NCBI GenBank assembly: GCA_964482435.1
Contig: CAYZXL010000058.1
Coordinates: forward strand, 1-31,365
Reading direction: 5' to 3'
Origin: CAYZXL01 sp964482435
GTDB taxonomy: Bacteria > Auribacterota > JABMQX01
DNA length: 31,365 nucleotides
A program made the position numbers and the translations under genes. Shown here piece after piece: positions 1 to 7,525 of this stretch. Numbering within the stretch: the stretch's first letter is position 1; every line of letters begins with the position of its first letter. The notes beneath the pieces are model-generated. The model saw nothing but the letters and a program-made list of their open reading frames with translations, was not told the origin of the DNA and did not search any database.

Positions 1-98
1 CTCAGGAGTGATTCACAGCCGCCAAACCGAGGGCACACAAAATGGCAGGATAAAAATGCGAAAAAATTAACTTGACGACCCGCTTTCATAGATGGAGT

Positions 99-143
99 GC
101 GGGAGCTTGCTCCCGCCTTACAAGGCTGAAGCATGGCTTCAGC
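99..143 (+). repeat. Double-hairpin repeat, copy 1
   Basis: Two perfect inverted repeats sit back to back. GCGGGAGC-TT-GCTCCCGC occupies 99-116 and GCTGAAGC-ATG-GCTTCAGC occupies 125-143. The element ends in ACTCC, as does copy 2. The arrangement is like a REP/BIME-type palindromic repeat. No transposase of the REP-associated (TnpA-REP) class is visible in the window. Confidence 0.8.
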
Positions 144-228
144 ACTCCCCACGACGGCGGTGTTCCCCACAGACGGTCCTTGGACTCACCCCCGTAAGCA
201 TCCGCATCGGCAACGCCACCACGTCGGC

Positions 229-274
229 GCGGGAGCTTCGCTCGCCGCGATAAAAGCTGAAGCTCCGCTTCAGC
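229..274 (+). repeat. Double-hairpin repeat, copy 2
   Basis: This copy has the same architecture as the one at 99-143. An imperfect hairpin begins GCGGGAGC and closes GCTCGCCGC (229-248). It is followed by a perfect GCTGAAGC-TCC-GCTTCAGC hairpin (256-274) and again ACTCC. The loops and the spacer between hairpins differ from copy 1 while the second hairpin's arms are unchanged, which suggests that the arm pairing is what is conserved. Confidence 0.75.
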
Positions 275-455
275 ACTCCAAACAATGTCCGCTACCCCGG
301 CCCCTGTCCTTCAGTCTGCGCAGGAGAGACGAAACTCGGAACTTACTTTGCCACATGACGTCAGCATTGCCTCTGCCACGACATCCTGAGATCGGCACAG
401 CGCGGGCTGCGAGACGCCGGAGCCGGTGGCTTGGGTTTAGCGCCTGCGGCTCGGT

Positions 456-1841
456 TCAGATTTCCGCCCACGCGCCGGGAACCGGAACCGGATACCGCCC
501 CTGCGAATCCGCCTGGACCGGTGCCGGGCTGTCTTTGGTCAGGCTCTCCACGCTCGGGCAAAACTTGAAGTCGGAAGCCATTAGCTCGTCCCAGGTGACA
601 ATCCTCTGGCAGTGGACGGCGGCGCGCCCCATGATGGAGGCGAGATTTGAAAATGCCGCCCGCCGGACCTCGTTGTGCGGACGATTCTGGCGGATTGCGC
701 TCAGCAACACGTCCCACTCGACCTGGTACGGGCTGACTTTCTCCTCCTCCGGCCGCCAGGCAATGTCGTCATCGGAAGTCCGCTGGTCCTTGTAGATGTG
801 GACGGTCGGGGCGTGAATGTTGCCCGAGAACTGCGCCGCACATTTCGTCCCGTGGACGAACGTGGCAAAATCGTTATGGGACTTCGGGATGGCACGGCTG
901 TTGACGAACGCCTTGGTGCCGTCGGCAAAGGTGTACTCGATGGCGTAGATGTGGAGGTTCTGGCTGCAATCGGGGCTGTCCGGCTCGCGTCCGCCTAAGC
1001 CGTGGGCGGCGACAGGCCAGGCGTCCTTTATCCAGCAGCACTCGTCAACCTGGTGAATCATCATCTCGATGAACCACCCAGACGACGCCCACATGAAGAA
1101 GTACGGACGCCGGAGTTGCCAGAGCACCTCGCTCTCGCCGCCCTTGAATGGCTCCATCCGCGCGCCGGGGTCCATTCGGTAGGCCCGAATGAGTTGAACG
1201 TTTCCGAGCGCGCCGTCGCGGATTTTCTGAATCAGCGCCTGCCGCGAAGACGAGTGCCGGCACATAAGCCCGCAGCCGATCTTCAGGTTCTTTTTCTCGG
1301 CCGCCTCACCCAAGCGGAGGATGCGCTTGATATTTCCCGGGTCCGGCGCAAACGATTTCTCCATGAAGACATTCACGCCCTTTCCGATGGCATACTCAAG
1401 ATGCATGCCCCGGAAGGCCGAGTGCGTCGTCTGAATCATGACATCGCCCGGGCGCAGGCAATCAATGGCTTTGCGATAACCATCGAAGCCCACGAAGCGC
1501 CGTTCCGGCGGCACGTCAATCCGCTGGCCGAACTTGTCGCTGAGGGTTTTGTATGACCCTCTCAGCCTATCCTCGAAGATGTCTGCCATGGCGACAAGCT
1601 TTGTCGGTCCGGTTGAAGAAGAAAGAGCGTCGCCGACCGCCCCTGAGCCGCGCCCGCCGCACCCAACCAACGCCAGCCGGATGGTATTGTCTTCCGCGGC
1701 GTGAACCCAGGGCACAGCGACGCCGGCCAGGACGGAGCCTGCGACCACTCTTCCACTCTGTGCCAGGAACTCCCGACGAGAGGTTTTGTTTGGTTTTGTG
1801 AGCAATGACCTCGATGTGTGAAGCTTGGTTTCTCGTTTCAT
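456..1841 (-). CDS. Tat-exported Gfo/Idh/MocA family oxidoreductase
   Basis: Predicted NAD(P)-dependent sugar or inositol oxidoreductase of the Gfo/Idh/MocA family, exported in folded form. The 461-residue protein starts with a twin-arginine signal: SRREFL at residues 21-26, then a hydrophobic stretch ending near HAAED (about residue 50). A Rossmann nucleotide-binding loop GCGGRG follows at residues 60-65. The family EKP motif is present as MEKS (about residue 165), so the usual proline is replaced by serine. A clear AGGAG ribosome-binding site precedes the ATG by about 6 nt. The gene appears monocistronic, with divergent genes upstream. Such exported paralogues are abundant in Planctomycetota and Verrucomicrobiota, where the substrate is generally unknown; I cannot assign one here. 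The truncated gene at the right edge belongs to the same superfamily. Confidence 0.9.
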   Translation of the reverse strand: MKRETKLHTSRSLLTKPNKTSRREFLAQSGRVVAGSVLAGVAVPWVHAAEDNTIRLALVGCGGRGSGAVGDALSSSTGPTKLVAMADIFEDRLRGSYKTLSDKFGQRIDVPPERRFVGFDGYRKAIDCLRPGDVMIQTTHSAFRGMHLEYAIGKGVNVFMEKSFAPDPGNIKRILRLGEAAEKKNLKIGCGLMCRHSSSRQALIQKIRDGALGNVQLIRAYRMDPGARMEPFKGGESEVLWQLRRPYFFMWASSGWFIEMMIHQVDECCWIKDAWPVAAHGLGGREPDSPDCSQNLHIYAIEYTFADGTKAFVNSRAIPKSHNDFATFVHGTKCAAQFSGNIHAPTVHIYKDQRTSDDDIAWRPEEEKVSPYQVEWDVLLSAIRQNRPHNEVRRAAFSNLASIMGRAAVHCQRIVTWDELMASDFKFCPSVESLTKDSPAPVQADSQGRYPVPVPGAWAEI

Positions 1842-2120
1842 GATTGCTCCTATTATGGATGTCCACTCCTGAGAAAATCGCTTTTATTGTATCGCAGGGA
1901 CGCCGCGGCGTGCCTGCCATACCGATGGCGCTCTCAACCGCCGCTCGCTCATTGTCCGCGAAGTCTCCGAATTCATCAAGATTCTTTTGAAAATCTTGAA
2001 GGAAGGCGGCCTGAACTACCACCTTCCCCCGGGCTGGCACAGCGTTCCGAGGGGCAAGTGGGCGGGGCGATGTGTTAAAATGCGCGGAGGAAGGTGAAAG
2101 CCTGCGAACGGAGGAGGCAA
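1842..2120. other. Divergent intergenic region
   Basis: This spacer separates the minus-strand oxidoreductase from the plus-strand leader ORF. It must carry both promoters. Only the plus-strand extended -10 is convincing and is annotated separately. No riboswitch or hairpin of note was recognised. Confidence 0.5.
2073..2081 (+). promoter_or_regulatory. Extended -10 promoter for the leader ORF and SGNH-like gene
   Basis: TG at 2073-2074, one base, then TAAAAT at 2076-2081 forms an extended -10 element. There is no recognisable -35 about 17 bp upstream, as is usual for extended -10 promoters. Transcription would start near 2088, about 33 nt before the leader ORF. This is inferred from sequence only. 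Confidence 0.4.
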
Positions 2121-2234
2121 ATGAATAGCACGAGTTTCGCATTACCGGAGGATGTGGACCTGTTCGCGGTCGTGGCTTGGCTGAGCCGACGGGTACCAGC
2201 TTTCACGCCGAACCGAAGGAGGATTGAATTATGA
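2121..2234 (+). CDS. 37-residue leader ORF translationally coupled to the downstream gene
   Basis: Small ORF of 37 codons plus stop with an unusually good ribosome-binding site (GGAGGAGG at about 2110-2117, 3-4 nt before the ATG). Its TGA stop (2232-2234) overlaps the ATG of the next gene (2231-2233) in an ATGA junction, the classical arrangement for translational coupling. The peptide begins MNSTSFALPEDVDLFAVVAW and ends in an arginine-rich tail (PNRRRIEL). It has no signal peptide and I recognise no family. The last third of the ORF also encodes the AAGGAGG ribosome-binding site of the downstream gene. It could be a genuine micro-protein, a regulatory leader, or a chance frame; the strong ribosome-binding site and exact overlap argue against chance. 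Confidence 0.5.
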   Translation: MNSTSFALPEDVDLFAVVAWLSRRVPAFTPNRRRIEL

Positions 2235-3586
2235 AATGCCTCTCCTATGCCACACGTGCCCTTGCAGTCCCGCTTTTTGTAACCGCTTTCGCCCCGCTTG
2301 TTCGCGCCGAATTCGACGAGTACGATTTCAGGACTCCGGAGAATGTCAGCTCCCTCGTCTTCAACTTCTTTCACCATTCTTGCGGCGGCAATCTCCTTGC
2401 CGACGGCCTCGAGGCAGGTCTGAGCTCACTCAGCTACACGCTCCATTCCCGGATCGCGGAGCAATACGTTTACGAAAACAACGATACGGACTATCGCCAC
2501 TGGTACAAGCGCTTCCAGCGGGAACTCGGCGTCAAGGTCGGCGAGAAGTATTACCGTTACGAAGGCCCCGGGGTGACGCCGACCCAGGAGATTCCCGCCG
2601 ATGAGTTCATGCTAACGTGGTACGAGTACCAGGCGGAGAAAATGGACATCATTATGTTCAAGCCATGCTATCCGGGTTCCAGCGTCTCCAGCTACGACAC
2701 CTCTTACGATGGGGAGGGGCACATTGTTGCCGGAACACCGCACTCGGACAACGGCGTGAACAACTTCATCTACCTCAACTCGACGGATTCGGTATCCGAC
2801 TCGTACTCAACAGTTCACTGGAGTCACGGGAGTTGGTCTGGCGCCGAGTCGTCGCTGGCTCAGTTGAAGGTGGCGTACCGGGGGATGCTGAATATTTTCG
2901 TCGGGCATCCCAACCTTCTGTTCATCGCCATGCAGGCTCCGCCGATGTGCGATCTGTCCGAGGCGGAGGCACGCAACTGCCGTGAATTCGCCCGGTGGCT
3001 GCGAGAAGACTGGCTCCACCAATACGACCCGACAGGCACCGAGGCGTTCCAGGATTATCCCCTCACGAACGTCTGCACGTTCGACTTCCACAATGCCGTC
3101 GCCTGGACGGGCGATGATCCAGTCCTCGACGGGGAGTACGCCTGGTTTCCCGTTGGAGGCTTTCCCGACGACGCGCTCGACACGACGGATGCAGAGGAAC
3201 TCGGCGAAAACGCCGGCAGCGAAGACCATCCGGAACCATGGCTCAACCATCGCGCCACGGTAATCTTCTGCGGAGGGACCGACACATGGAGTCAGAGTCA
3301 CACCGGCATGCCACAGCGGTCCTACTATTCCTGGGTCAATGCCATGGTCAACCGTTGGAAGAAAGGCCCTCTCCCGCCCAGGCCATCCATTGCGAATGAA
3401 GGGGACGTGGTTTCGTTGAGCTGGGAGAGGTTCGGGGCTGAACGATACACCGTCCAGTGGACGGATGACCTGTTCAGCAGCCTGTGGCAGAACGCCACCG
3501 GCACATGGCCCTCGACGGAGACCCATTGGCCCGGCGAAGACACGACTGGAATCAGCAGGCGCTATTATCGGGTTATGTCCCAGTGA
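2231..3586 (+). CDS. Secreted SGNH/GDSL-like hydrolase with C-terminal beta domain
   Basis: The 451-residue protein has a Sec signal peptide (residues 1 to about 26, ending VRA). The mature protein begins with an SGNH-hydrolase-like block, FFHHSCGGN (46-54), in which a HHSxG signature replaces the usual GDS. Strand-like segments DIIMFKPCYPG and LLFIAMQAPPM follow in the order expected of a flavodoxin-like SGNH fold. A late histidine in TWSQSHTGM (about residues 355-363) could be catalytic. The last 65 residues form a small beta domain (RYTVQWTDDL ... RRYYRV) resembling the C-terminus of the metalloprotease at 11524-13566. AAGGAGG precedes the ATG by 8 nt. The substrate is unknown; a carbohydrate or ester hydrolase is plausible but is an inference from fold motifs alone. 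Confidence 0.6.
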   Translation: MKCLSYATRALAVPLFVTAFAPLVRAEFDEYDFRTPENVSSLVFNFFHHSCGGNLLADGLEAGLSSLSYTLHSRIAEQYVYENNDTDYRHWYKRFQRELGVKVGEKYYRYEGPGVTPTQEIPADEFMLTWYEYQAEKMDIIMFKPCYPGSSVSSYDTSYDGEGHIVAGTPHSDNGVNNFIYLNSTDSVSDSYSTVHWSHGSWSGAESSLAQLKVAYRGMLNIFVGHPNLLFIAMQAPPMCDLSEAEARNCREFARWLREDWLHQYDPTGTEAFQDYPLTNVCTFDFHNAVAWTGDDPVLDGEYAWFPVGGFPDDALDTTDAEELGENAGSEDHPEPWLNHRATVIFCGGTDTWSQSHTGMPQRSYYSWVNAMVNRWKKGPLPPRPSIANEGDVVSLSWERFGAERYTVQWTDDLFSSLWQNATGTWPSTETHWPGEDTTGISRRYYRVMSQ

Positions 3587-3678
3587 AAAAGGTCGAGAGA
3601 CGAGGCTGAGGGTTCGATGTCCTGTGTCTGGCACGCACGTTCAAATGAGGCCCAATTTGCCCGGGCGGGTCAAGCTGT

Positions 3679-4272
3679 CTATCTCGTGGCGCGCGATGGT
3701 CGTGGCGCCGTGAAGCGAATTCGTCCCTTCCGCCTCTCCCGTGTCATTTCCGGTTCCTGTATCGGTACAATTTTGGGTGGACTGGGTATTCCTACCGCTG
3801 CCACCTCTGGTTCCTGAGGTCGTGGGTTTAGCTGCTCGCCGGGGTCGGGTAACAGGTGTCCGTACGTCGCGGCCAGGCTGCACTTCGGCGTGCTGCCTAC
3901 GGCGCCATAAGCGTAGTGCCCTCCGGCTGGACAATGAGGGGTCCCCGTCTTCAAGAGAGCGTTCACTTCATCCTCGTTGACCGGTTCTCCCTGCGTCTTA
4001 CGGTCGGTCAGAGCCCATTCCTCTTTTGCCGCGTCGAGTACCCTGAGATTGTTGATGCACAGGTTCTTCTGGGTTTCCGTCCGAGCACGAAGGTAGTTCG
4101 GGATACCTATTGCCAGAAGCATTCCTAGGACAAAAACCACCATGATGATCTCAACCAGCGTAAAGCCTCGATGATTCATCGTCACTGAATCCTCTGGCGC
4201 CCCCGCCAAAGGCGGCGTCGTTTTCACGACCTTGGTGCTTCCGGATTCGCGCGAAAATCGTTCGTAGGGCAT
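3679..4272 (-). CDS. Type IV prepilin/pseudopilin-like protein, last gene of the pilus operon
   Basis: Prepilin with a class III signal: basic NHRG, cleavage site G^FTLVE with Glu at +5, and a hydrophobic helix (EIIMVVFVLGMLLAIGIPNYL). The helix continues into RARTETQKNLCINNLRVLDAAKEEWAL, the N-terminal pilin helix common to PilE/GspG-like proteins. The start at 4272 has the best ribosome-binding site (GGGAGGTG, 5-7 nt upstream) and gives a 36-residue leader. An internal ATG at 4179 would give a normal 5-residue leader but has only a weak AGAGGA about 10 nt upstream. The C-terminal 40 residues are proline-rich then basic. It is the last gene of a five-gene minus-strand cluster, 127 bp after the PilX-like gene. 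Its role is probably a pilus or type II secretion pseudopilus subunit. Confidence 0.8.
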   Translation of the reverse strand: MPYERFSRESGSTKVVKTTPPLAGAPEDSVTMNHRGFTLVEIIMVVFVLGMLLAIGIPNYLRARTETQKNLCINNLRVLDAAKEEWALTDRKTQGEPVNEDEVNALLKTGTPHCPAGGHYAYGAVGSTPKCSLAATYGHLLPDPGEQLNPRPQEPEVAAVGIPSPPKIVPIQEPEMTRERRKGRIRFTAPRPSRATR

Positions 4273-4399
4273 TCGGTCACCTCCCGGCAGTCTTGTTCAG
4301 CCTGTAGGTCAAAAAAACTGATCTTGCAGTGTTCGTCGCGATACACATTCAGAGCCCGCGCAAATACACGTGTGGTGCTCGCAGGTGCCAGTGCTGCCC

Positions 4400-6082
4400 T
4401 CAGTCGTACTGCCAATGGGCGACCTCCACAGTATAGACGCACGGCACGCCTGGAGGCGCCTTGCTGGGGTCGCTCAAATCGGTGTCGTAAGACCAGGCGC
4501 GGTTCGGAGCCGTGTAGTGGAAGCCTCCATAAATCCAGTTCCCCGTGGCAATCTCGCTGTTCCATGCCGCCACGAGGGACCCGCGATACCCAAGCGTGAC
4601 TCCGTCCCAGTTTTCCAGAAACCTCAGCATGTTCTCGACGCCACCGTTGTACTGGCCTTGTACCGTGACGGTGTTGCCCGCGACGATTGCCACATTGACC
4701 TCAGTGTAAGATGCCAACCGTTGGTTTAGCCCTCCCGAACTGTGCTCATCCAGCCAGTTGTTGGAGAGGATGTTGACGGCGTCGCACATCACGCTGGCGG
4801 GTTTCTTGTTCACGGTGTTGAAGTCGCCCTTAATGTAGAGGGGGTTGTCGGTCACTACGGTCAAGCCCTGCGGAGGCAACTCCGTTCCATTGACGAGCCG
4901 GACAGCTTCCTGAGTGATGCCTCCCCATTGCGTCCTGGAGACGTAAAGGATACCGTTGGCAGGAAAATGCCCGCAGGCTCGCAACTTCGCAACGTCCACC
5001 TCGGTCACCCTGATGGTCTTTCCCTCGCGGTAATTGTAGAAGCTTTTCGTGGAGATAGGGCTGACGTACTCGGTTCCACCGCCCTCCAAAGTGACCGGGT
5101 AGGAGAGACTAATCAGAGCGCCCGATTTGTCATAGGCGACATCGTCAAGGATTGCCAGATCGGCTCTGTAGTAGTACCTCCCTTCCATTTCCGGTCCGTC
5201 CGATGGCTGACCGCGTTCGATCACTGCGCGAGGTTGCCCGGGGGTTGCGAGAGGAAAACCGAGGCTCGGTGTGTTATGGGCGGCGGAAGCGACATTGCCG
5301 TCCCACCGAGCAGTTGATTCTGCGGCCCAGTCCGGGTGGTTGCTGTCAAGCCATGTCCCGTCGGGATTCAACATGTCCCGATACACCCCGTCGGCATCCT
5401 TGATTCGGACCGCTCCGTTGGCCATCTCGGTGGCGTCTTTTCTGTAATGGTAAATGTTACCGACGCAGGTGAGGAGAGAATCGAAGTTGACGACCTCACC
5501 CGAGCCGATGTAGATGTCCTTATTACAATGAACCGGGCCGAGGACGGTCATGGGGGGGCCAGGGAGAATCTCCAGGTCCTCGGTGTAGAAGATGGCGAAC
5601 TGAAATATCGGAATGAACTGAGCCTCCACGTTTTCTCTGATTCGAACTTTCACGTCAGGGAAGGGGAGCGACGAGTCCTTCGCTATAATGTTGATTTTCT
5701 GGACCATGCCCCGCAGTCCCTTGTAGGTTCCGCATTCGAGGGCGCCTCCGTAGGGTTCGCCATCCAGAGCAACTGAAAACTCGTTGAAAGTAAAGTCCTC
5801 GTAGTTAGGAGGGGTGATCTTGGCCAGGTCGCCCGCCGCCAGGCCCTTGCTCTTGGAGAAAAGAACCCTCAGCTCGGCTACAGCCTTTTCGACACTCCCC
5901 TGCGCAACGTAGAACGCTCGTGTCGTTTCCAGGTCGCGGCGAGTCATCTGTATCTCTGTGTTGGTGAGGCCCAGAAAGGACACTGCCCCGATTGCCAACA
6001 CGAGCATGATGACCAACACCATGACGAGTGCGATGCCTTTCTGTCGGCGCCGCACAAAAAAACTCTCCATCTTCATGTACAT
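4400..6082 (-). CDS. PilX-like pilus assembly protein, large
   Basis: 560-residue protein with a PilX-type N-terminus: KGIALVMVLVIMLVLAIGAV forms a hydrophobic helix after a basic RRRQKG (residues 11-16). The segment GLTNTEIQMTRRDLETTRAF then YVAQGSVEKAVAEL matches the PilX N-domain. The +5 residue is not glutamate, as in other PilX proteins. The rest (about 480 residues) is a large exported beta-rich region; segments such as IFYTEDLEILPGPPMTVLG, VHCNKDIYIGSG and NPLYIKGDFN suggest a repetitive beta-solenoid-like part. This is several times larger than Pseudomonas PilX. The gene starts 15 bp after the preceding gene's stop, with GGGAG about 10 nt upstream of the first ATG; a second in-frame ATG lies two codons later. 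Function: minor pilin or pilus-tip component, by family and context. Confidence 0.75.
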   Translation of the reverse strand: MYMKMESFFVRRRQKGIALVMVLVIMLVLAIGAVSFLGLTNTEIQMTRRDLETTRAFYVAQGSVEKAVAELRVLFSKSKGLAAGDLAKITPPNYEDFTFNEFSVALDGEPYGGALECGTYKGLRGMVQKINIIAKDSSLPFPDVKVRIRENVEAQFIPIFQFAIFYTEDLEILPGPPMTVLGPVHCNKDIYIGSGEVVNFDSLLTCVGNIYHYRKDATEMANGAVRIKDADGVYRDMLNPDGTWLDSNHPDWAAESTARWDGNVASAAHNTPSLGFPLATPGQPRAVIERGQPSDGPEMEGRYYYRADLAILDDVAYDKSGALISLSYPVTLEGGGTEYVSPISTKSFYNYREGKTIRVTEVDVAKLRACGHFPANGILYVSRTQWGGITQEAVRLVNGTELPPQGLTVVTDNPLYIKGDFNTVNKKPASVMCDAVNILSNNWLDEHSSGGLNQRLASYTEVNVAIVAGNTVTVQGQYNGGVENMLRFLENWDGVTLGYRGSLVAAWNSEIATGNWIYGGFHYTAPNRAWSYDTDLSDPSKAPPGVPCVYTVEVAHWQYD

Positions 6083-6097
6083 ATCCCCAATTCTCCC

Positions 6098-6661
6098 TTA
6101 GTTCCTCGGAGCGACTCTGGTGACGAGGGAGGCGCTCACCCAGCGGTCCCCCACTTTCTCTCTGCCCATTAACCGGACCTCCACGGAGCCGTCCGAGAGC
6201 TGCGTAAACTGCACGTCCGTGTCCGACGACGATGTCACCAGGGGCGATCCTGACCGCGAGGGGTCGTAGATCGTCTCGATGCTGCCGTTGGCGGGCCGAT
6301 ACGCCAGTTCGTTGCCGTTCAGATAGAACTCCCGTTTTGCCCCGTCCACGCCGCTTGTAAACTCGATGGTTCGCGGCGTGAGGACGTTGACGTTGCTGGC
6401 CTCTCTCAGGCCGTGCTGACGATTCTCGGCACAGCCGCGACCACCTTCCATAATCTCCCTCATCGCTATCGAAAGTTTGCGCTGAAGCGCGACCTGCGCG
6501 CATCCCTCGTGCCAGGTGCGAACGGACATCCGATAGACGCTGATCACGCCCAGGGACAGAATCATGAACACTGCCCCAGCGACGAGGACTTCTGTCAGCG
6601 TGAATCCACGCGATCCGCGCCACAATGGCTTTTGTTTCGCTGTCGAACAACTTTGATCCAT
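6098..6661 (-). CDS. PilW/GspJ-like minor prepilin
   Basis: 187-residue prepilin-like protein. The processing site is RG^FTLTEV with Glu at +5, followed by the hydrophobic LVAGAVFMILSLGVISVY and a long helix (WHEGCAQVALQRKLSIAMREIMEG). This is the pattern of GspJ/PilW minor pilins. The ATG at 6661 was chosen over an in-frame upstream ATG at 6769 because it lies 8 bp after the stop of the preceding gene, has AGGGG about 5 nt upstream, and gives a leader of 19 residues. Translation is probably coupled to the PilV-like gene. The C-terminal half is beta-rich (TIEFTSGVDGAKREFYLNG and similar). It probably helps initiate pilus or pseudopilus assembly together with its neighbours. Confidence 0.75.
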   Translation of the reverse strand: MDQSCSTAKQKPLWRGSRGFTLTEVLVAGAVFMILSLGVISVYRMSVRTWHEGCAQVALQRKLSIAMREIMEGGRGCAENRQHGLREASNVNVLTPRTIEFTSGVDGAKREFYLNGNELAYRPANGSIETIYDPSRSGSPLVTSSSDTDVQFTQLSDGSVEVRLMGREKVGDRWVSASLVTRVAPRN

Positions 6662-6669
6662 AGTTACCC

Positions 6670-7152
6670 CTACTTGTCTGATATGAAGGTTTCCAGAGAA
6701 ACCATCATCGGTGTGTCCCCCCCGTACGAAAGACATGTCCATGTCAGGCTGACACGGACAGGCTTGCACGGATCATTTATGCCATCGCCGTCCAGGTCAA
6801 TCTCCTCCTCACCCGTGTCACCGTCTCCATCGAGGTCTCTGCTGTCGTTGACTTCGACCCAGAGAGTGCCTAACAAGTCGTCGGCGGTTCCCCACTCGAG
6901 GTCGGATCCCGCGTCAATAATAGCTGGCAAAGGTCCCTGGTCGTGCACATCCTCATATTTTCCCCCCGAAAGCTCCTCAACCTTTGCCTGGAGAAGGTTC
7001 ATGGCCTGGACGTGATAGCGCGAGTGGTAGGACGAGATGCGCCCCATCAAAAAGGCCGAGAGTGTTCCACCCGCCGTAAGGCTCAGAAGCAGCAGGGCGA
7101 TGATGACTTCCGCTAAAGTGAAGCCCCCGCGGCTTGCCGATGTCTTCTTCAT
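6670..7152 (-). CDS. PilV/GspI-like minor prepilin with calcium-loop motifs
   Basis: 160-residue prepilin: MKKTSASRGG^FTLAEVIIALLLLSLTAG, with cleavage after Gly10 and Glu at +5. The following SYHSRYHVQAMNLLQAKVEEL resembles PilV/GspI proteins. A segment at about residues 105-127 reads DLDGDGDTG then EEEIDLDGDGINDP: two DxDGDG loops typical of EF-hand or thrombospondin type 3 calcium sites. Calcium binding is an inference; calcium-stabilised pseudopilins are known (GspG family), but a two-loop insertion in a PilV-like protein is less usual. It lies 3 bp after the stop of the winged-helix gene (7156) and 8 bp before the PilW-like gene, so the cluster is almost certainly one operon. Confidence 0.8.
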   Translation of the reverse strand: MKKTSASRGGFTLAEVIIALLLLSLTAGGTLSAFLMGRISSYHSRYHVQAMNLLQAKVEELSGGKYEDVHDQGPLPAIIDAGSDLEWGTADDLLGTLWVEVNDSRDLDGDGDTGEEEIDLDGDGINDPCKPVRVSLTWTCLSYGGDTPMMVSLETFISDK

Positions 7153-7155
7153 GCT

Positions 7156-7455
7156 CTACCCCTGTCCCCCCGCATGGGTTCTGTTGTTATCGCCTTTCGT
7201 TCGCCTCCCGCTTGAGGACTGCTTGTTCAACCTGTAAAAGGCTGTCCCGTGACGTGTCTCCCTGGTGACCAGACCGCTTCCAACCAGGAAGAACAGGGCT
7301 CTCTCAACCACATCGAACTCCTCGCCAAGCCAACAGGAGGCGATGCCCCGGCAAGAGTCTTTCGCCGAGGGGTTTTCCCGAAGGTAGTCCATTATCTTGA
7401 AGGCGACCCGTTGTATCTGGCTTTGTGTATTCCGAGGACTCACCATTCCGACCAT
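7156..7455 (-). CDS. Small winged-helix DNA-binding protein heading the pseudopilin operon
   Basis: 99-residue protein from the ATG at 7455. Residues 9-75 look like a winged helix: IQRVAFKIMDYLRENPSA (helix 1), GIASCWLGEEFDVVERALFFLVGSGLV (helices 2-3) and TRETRHGTAFYRL (wing). The C-terminal 25 residues are basic and probably disordered. A TTG at 7530 would extend the protein by 25 residues, but a possible -24/-12 promoter at 7510-7525 would lie inside that extension, and the added residues show no fold. The stop is 3 bp from the next ATG. Its role is unknown; the position suggests an operon-linked regulator. Chromosomal winged-helix proteins of this size often act as repressors, but no target can be named. 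Confidence 0.6.
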   Translation of the reverse strand: MVGMVSPRNTQSQIQRVAFKIMDYLRENPSAKDSCRGIASCWLGEEFDVVERALFFLVGSGLVTRETRHGTAFYRLNKQSSSGRRTKGDNNRTHAGGQG

Positions 7456-7509
7456 CTTTCCGTTTGACGTGAGGTGATGACTGAATGGCGAGGATGTCTC
7501 CAAGAAGTG

Positions 7510-7525
7510 TGCCGAAGTCCGGCCA
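7510..7525 (-). promoter_or_regulatory. Possible weak sigma-54 promoter of the pseudopilin operon
   Basis: On the minus strand TGGCCGGACTTCGGCA keeps the invariant GG and GC doublets at the correct 10-nt spacing, plus TGGC and GCA. It deviates from TGGCACG-N4-TTGCA at about four positions. It would place a start near 7499, 44 nt before the winged-helix ATG. The match alone is weak; its support is the neighbouring sigma-54 activator gene and the direct repeats about 120-150 bp upstream of the start. Confidence 0.25.

Larger units (their letters stand above)
1..455. other. Non-coding stretch with two double-hairpin repeats
   Basis: I see no supportable gene here. The open frames on both strands are fragmented by the palindromes and lack a convincing ribosome-binding site or family signature. 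The stretch holds two copies of the double-hairpin element annotated separately. It lies downstream of the oxidoreductase gene that ends at 456 on the minus strand. No U-tract terminator was recognised. Confidence 0.6.

Noticed and set aside
2085..2230. Possible riboswitch in the leader region before the SGNH-like gene
   Set aside because: Fragments such as AAAGCCTGCG recall c-di-GMP or cobalamin elements, but the conserved motifs do not occur in the required order; a coupled small ORF explains the region better.
3627..3642. TGGCACGCACGTTCAA resembling a sigma-54 promoter on the plus strand
   Set aside because: It lies downstream of the plus-strand gene with no plus-strand gene following, and the -12 GC doublet is missing.
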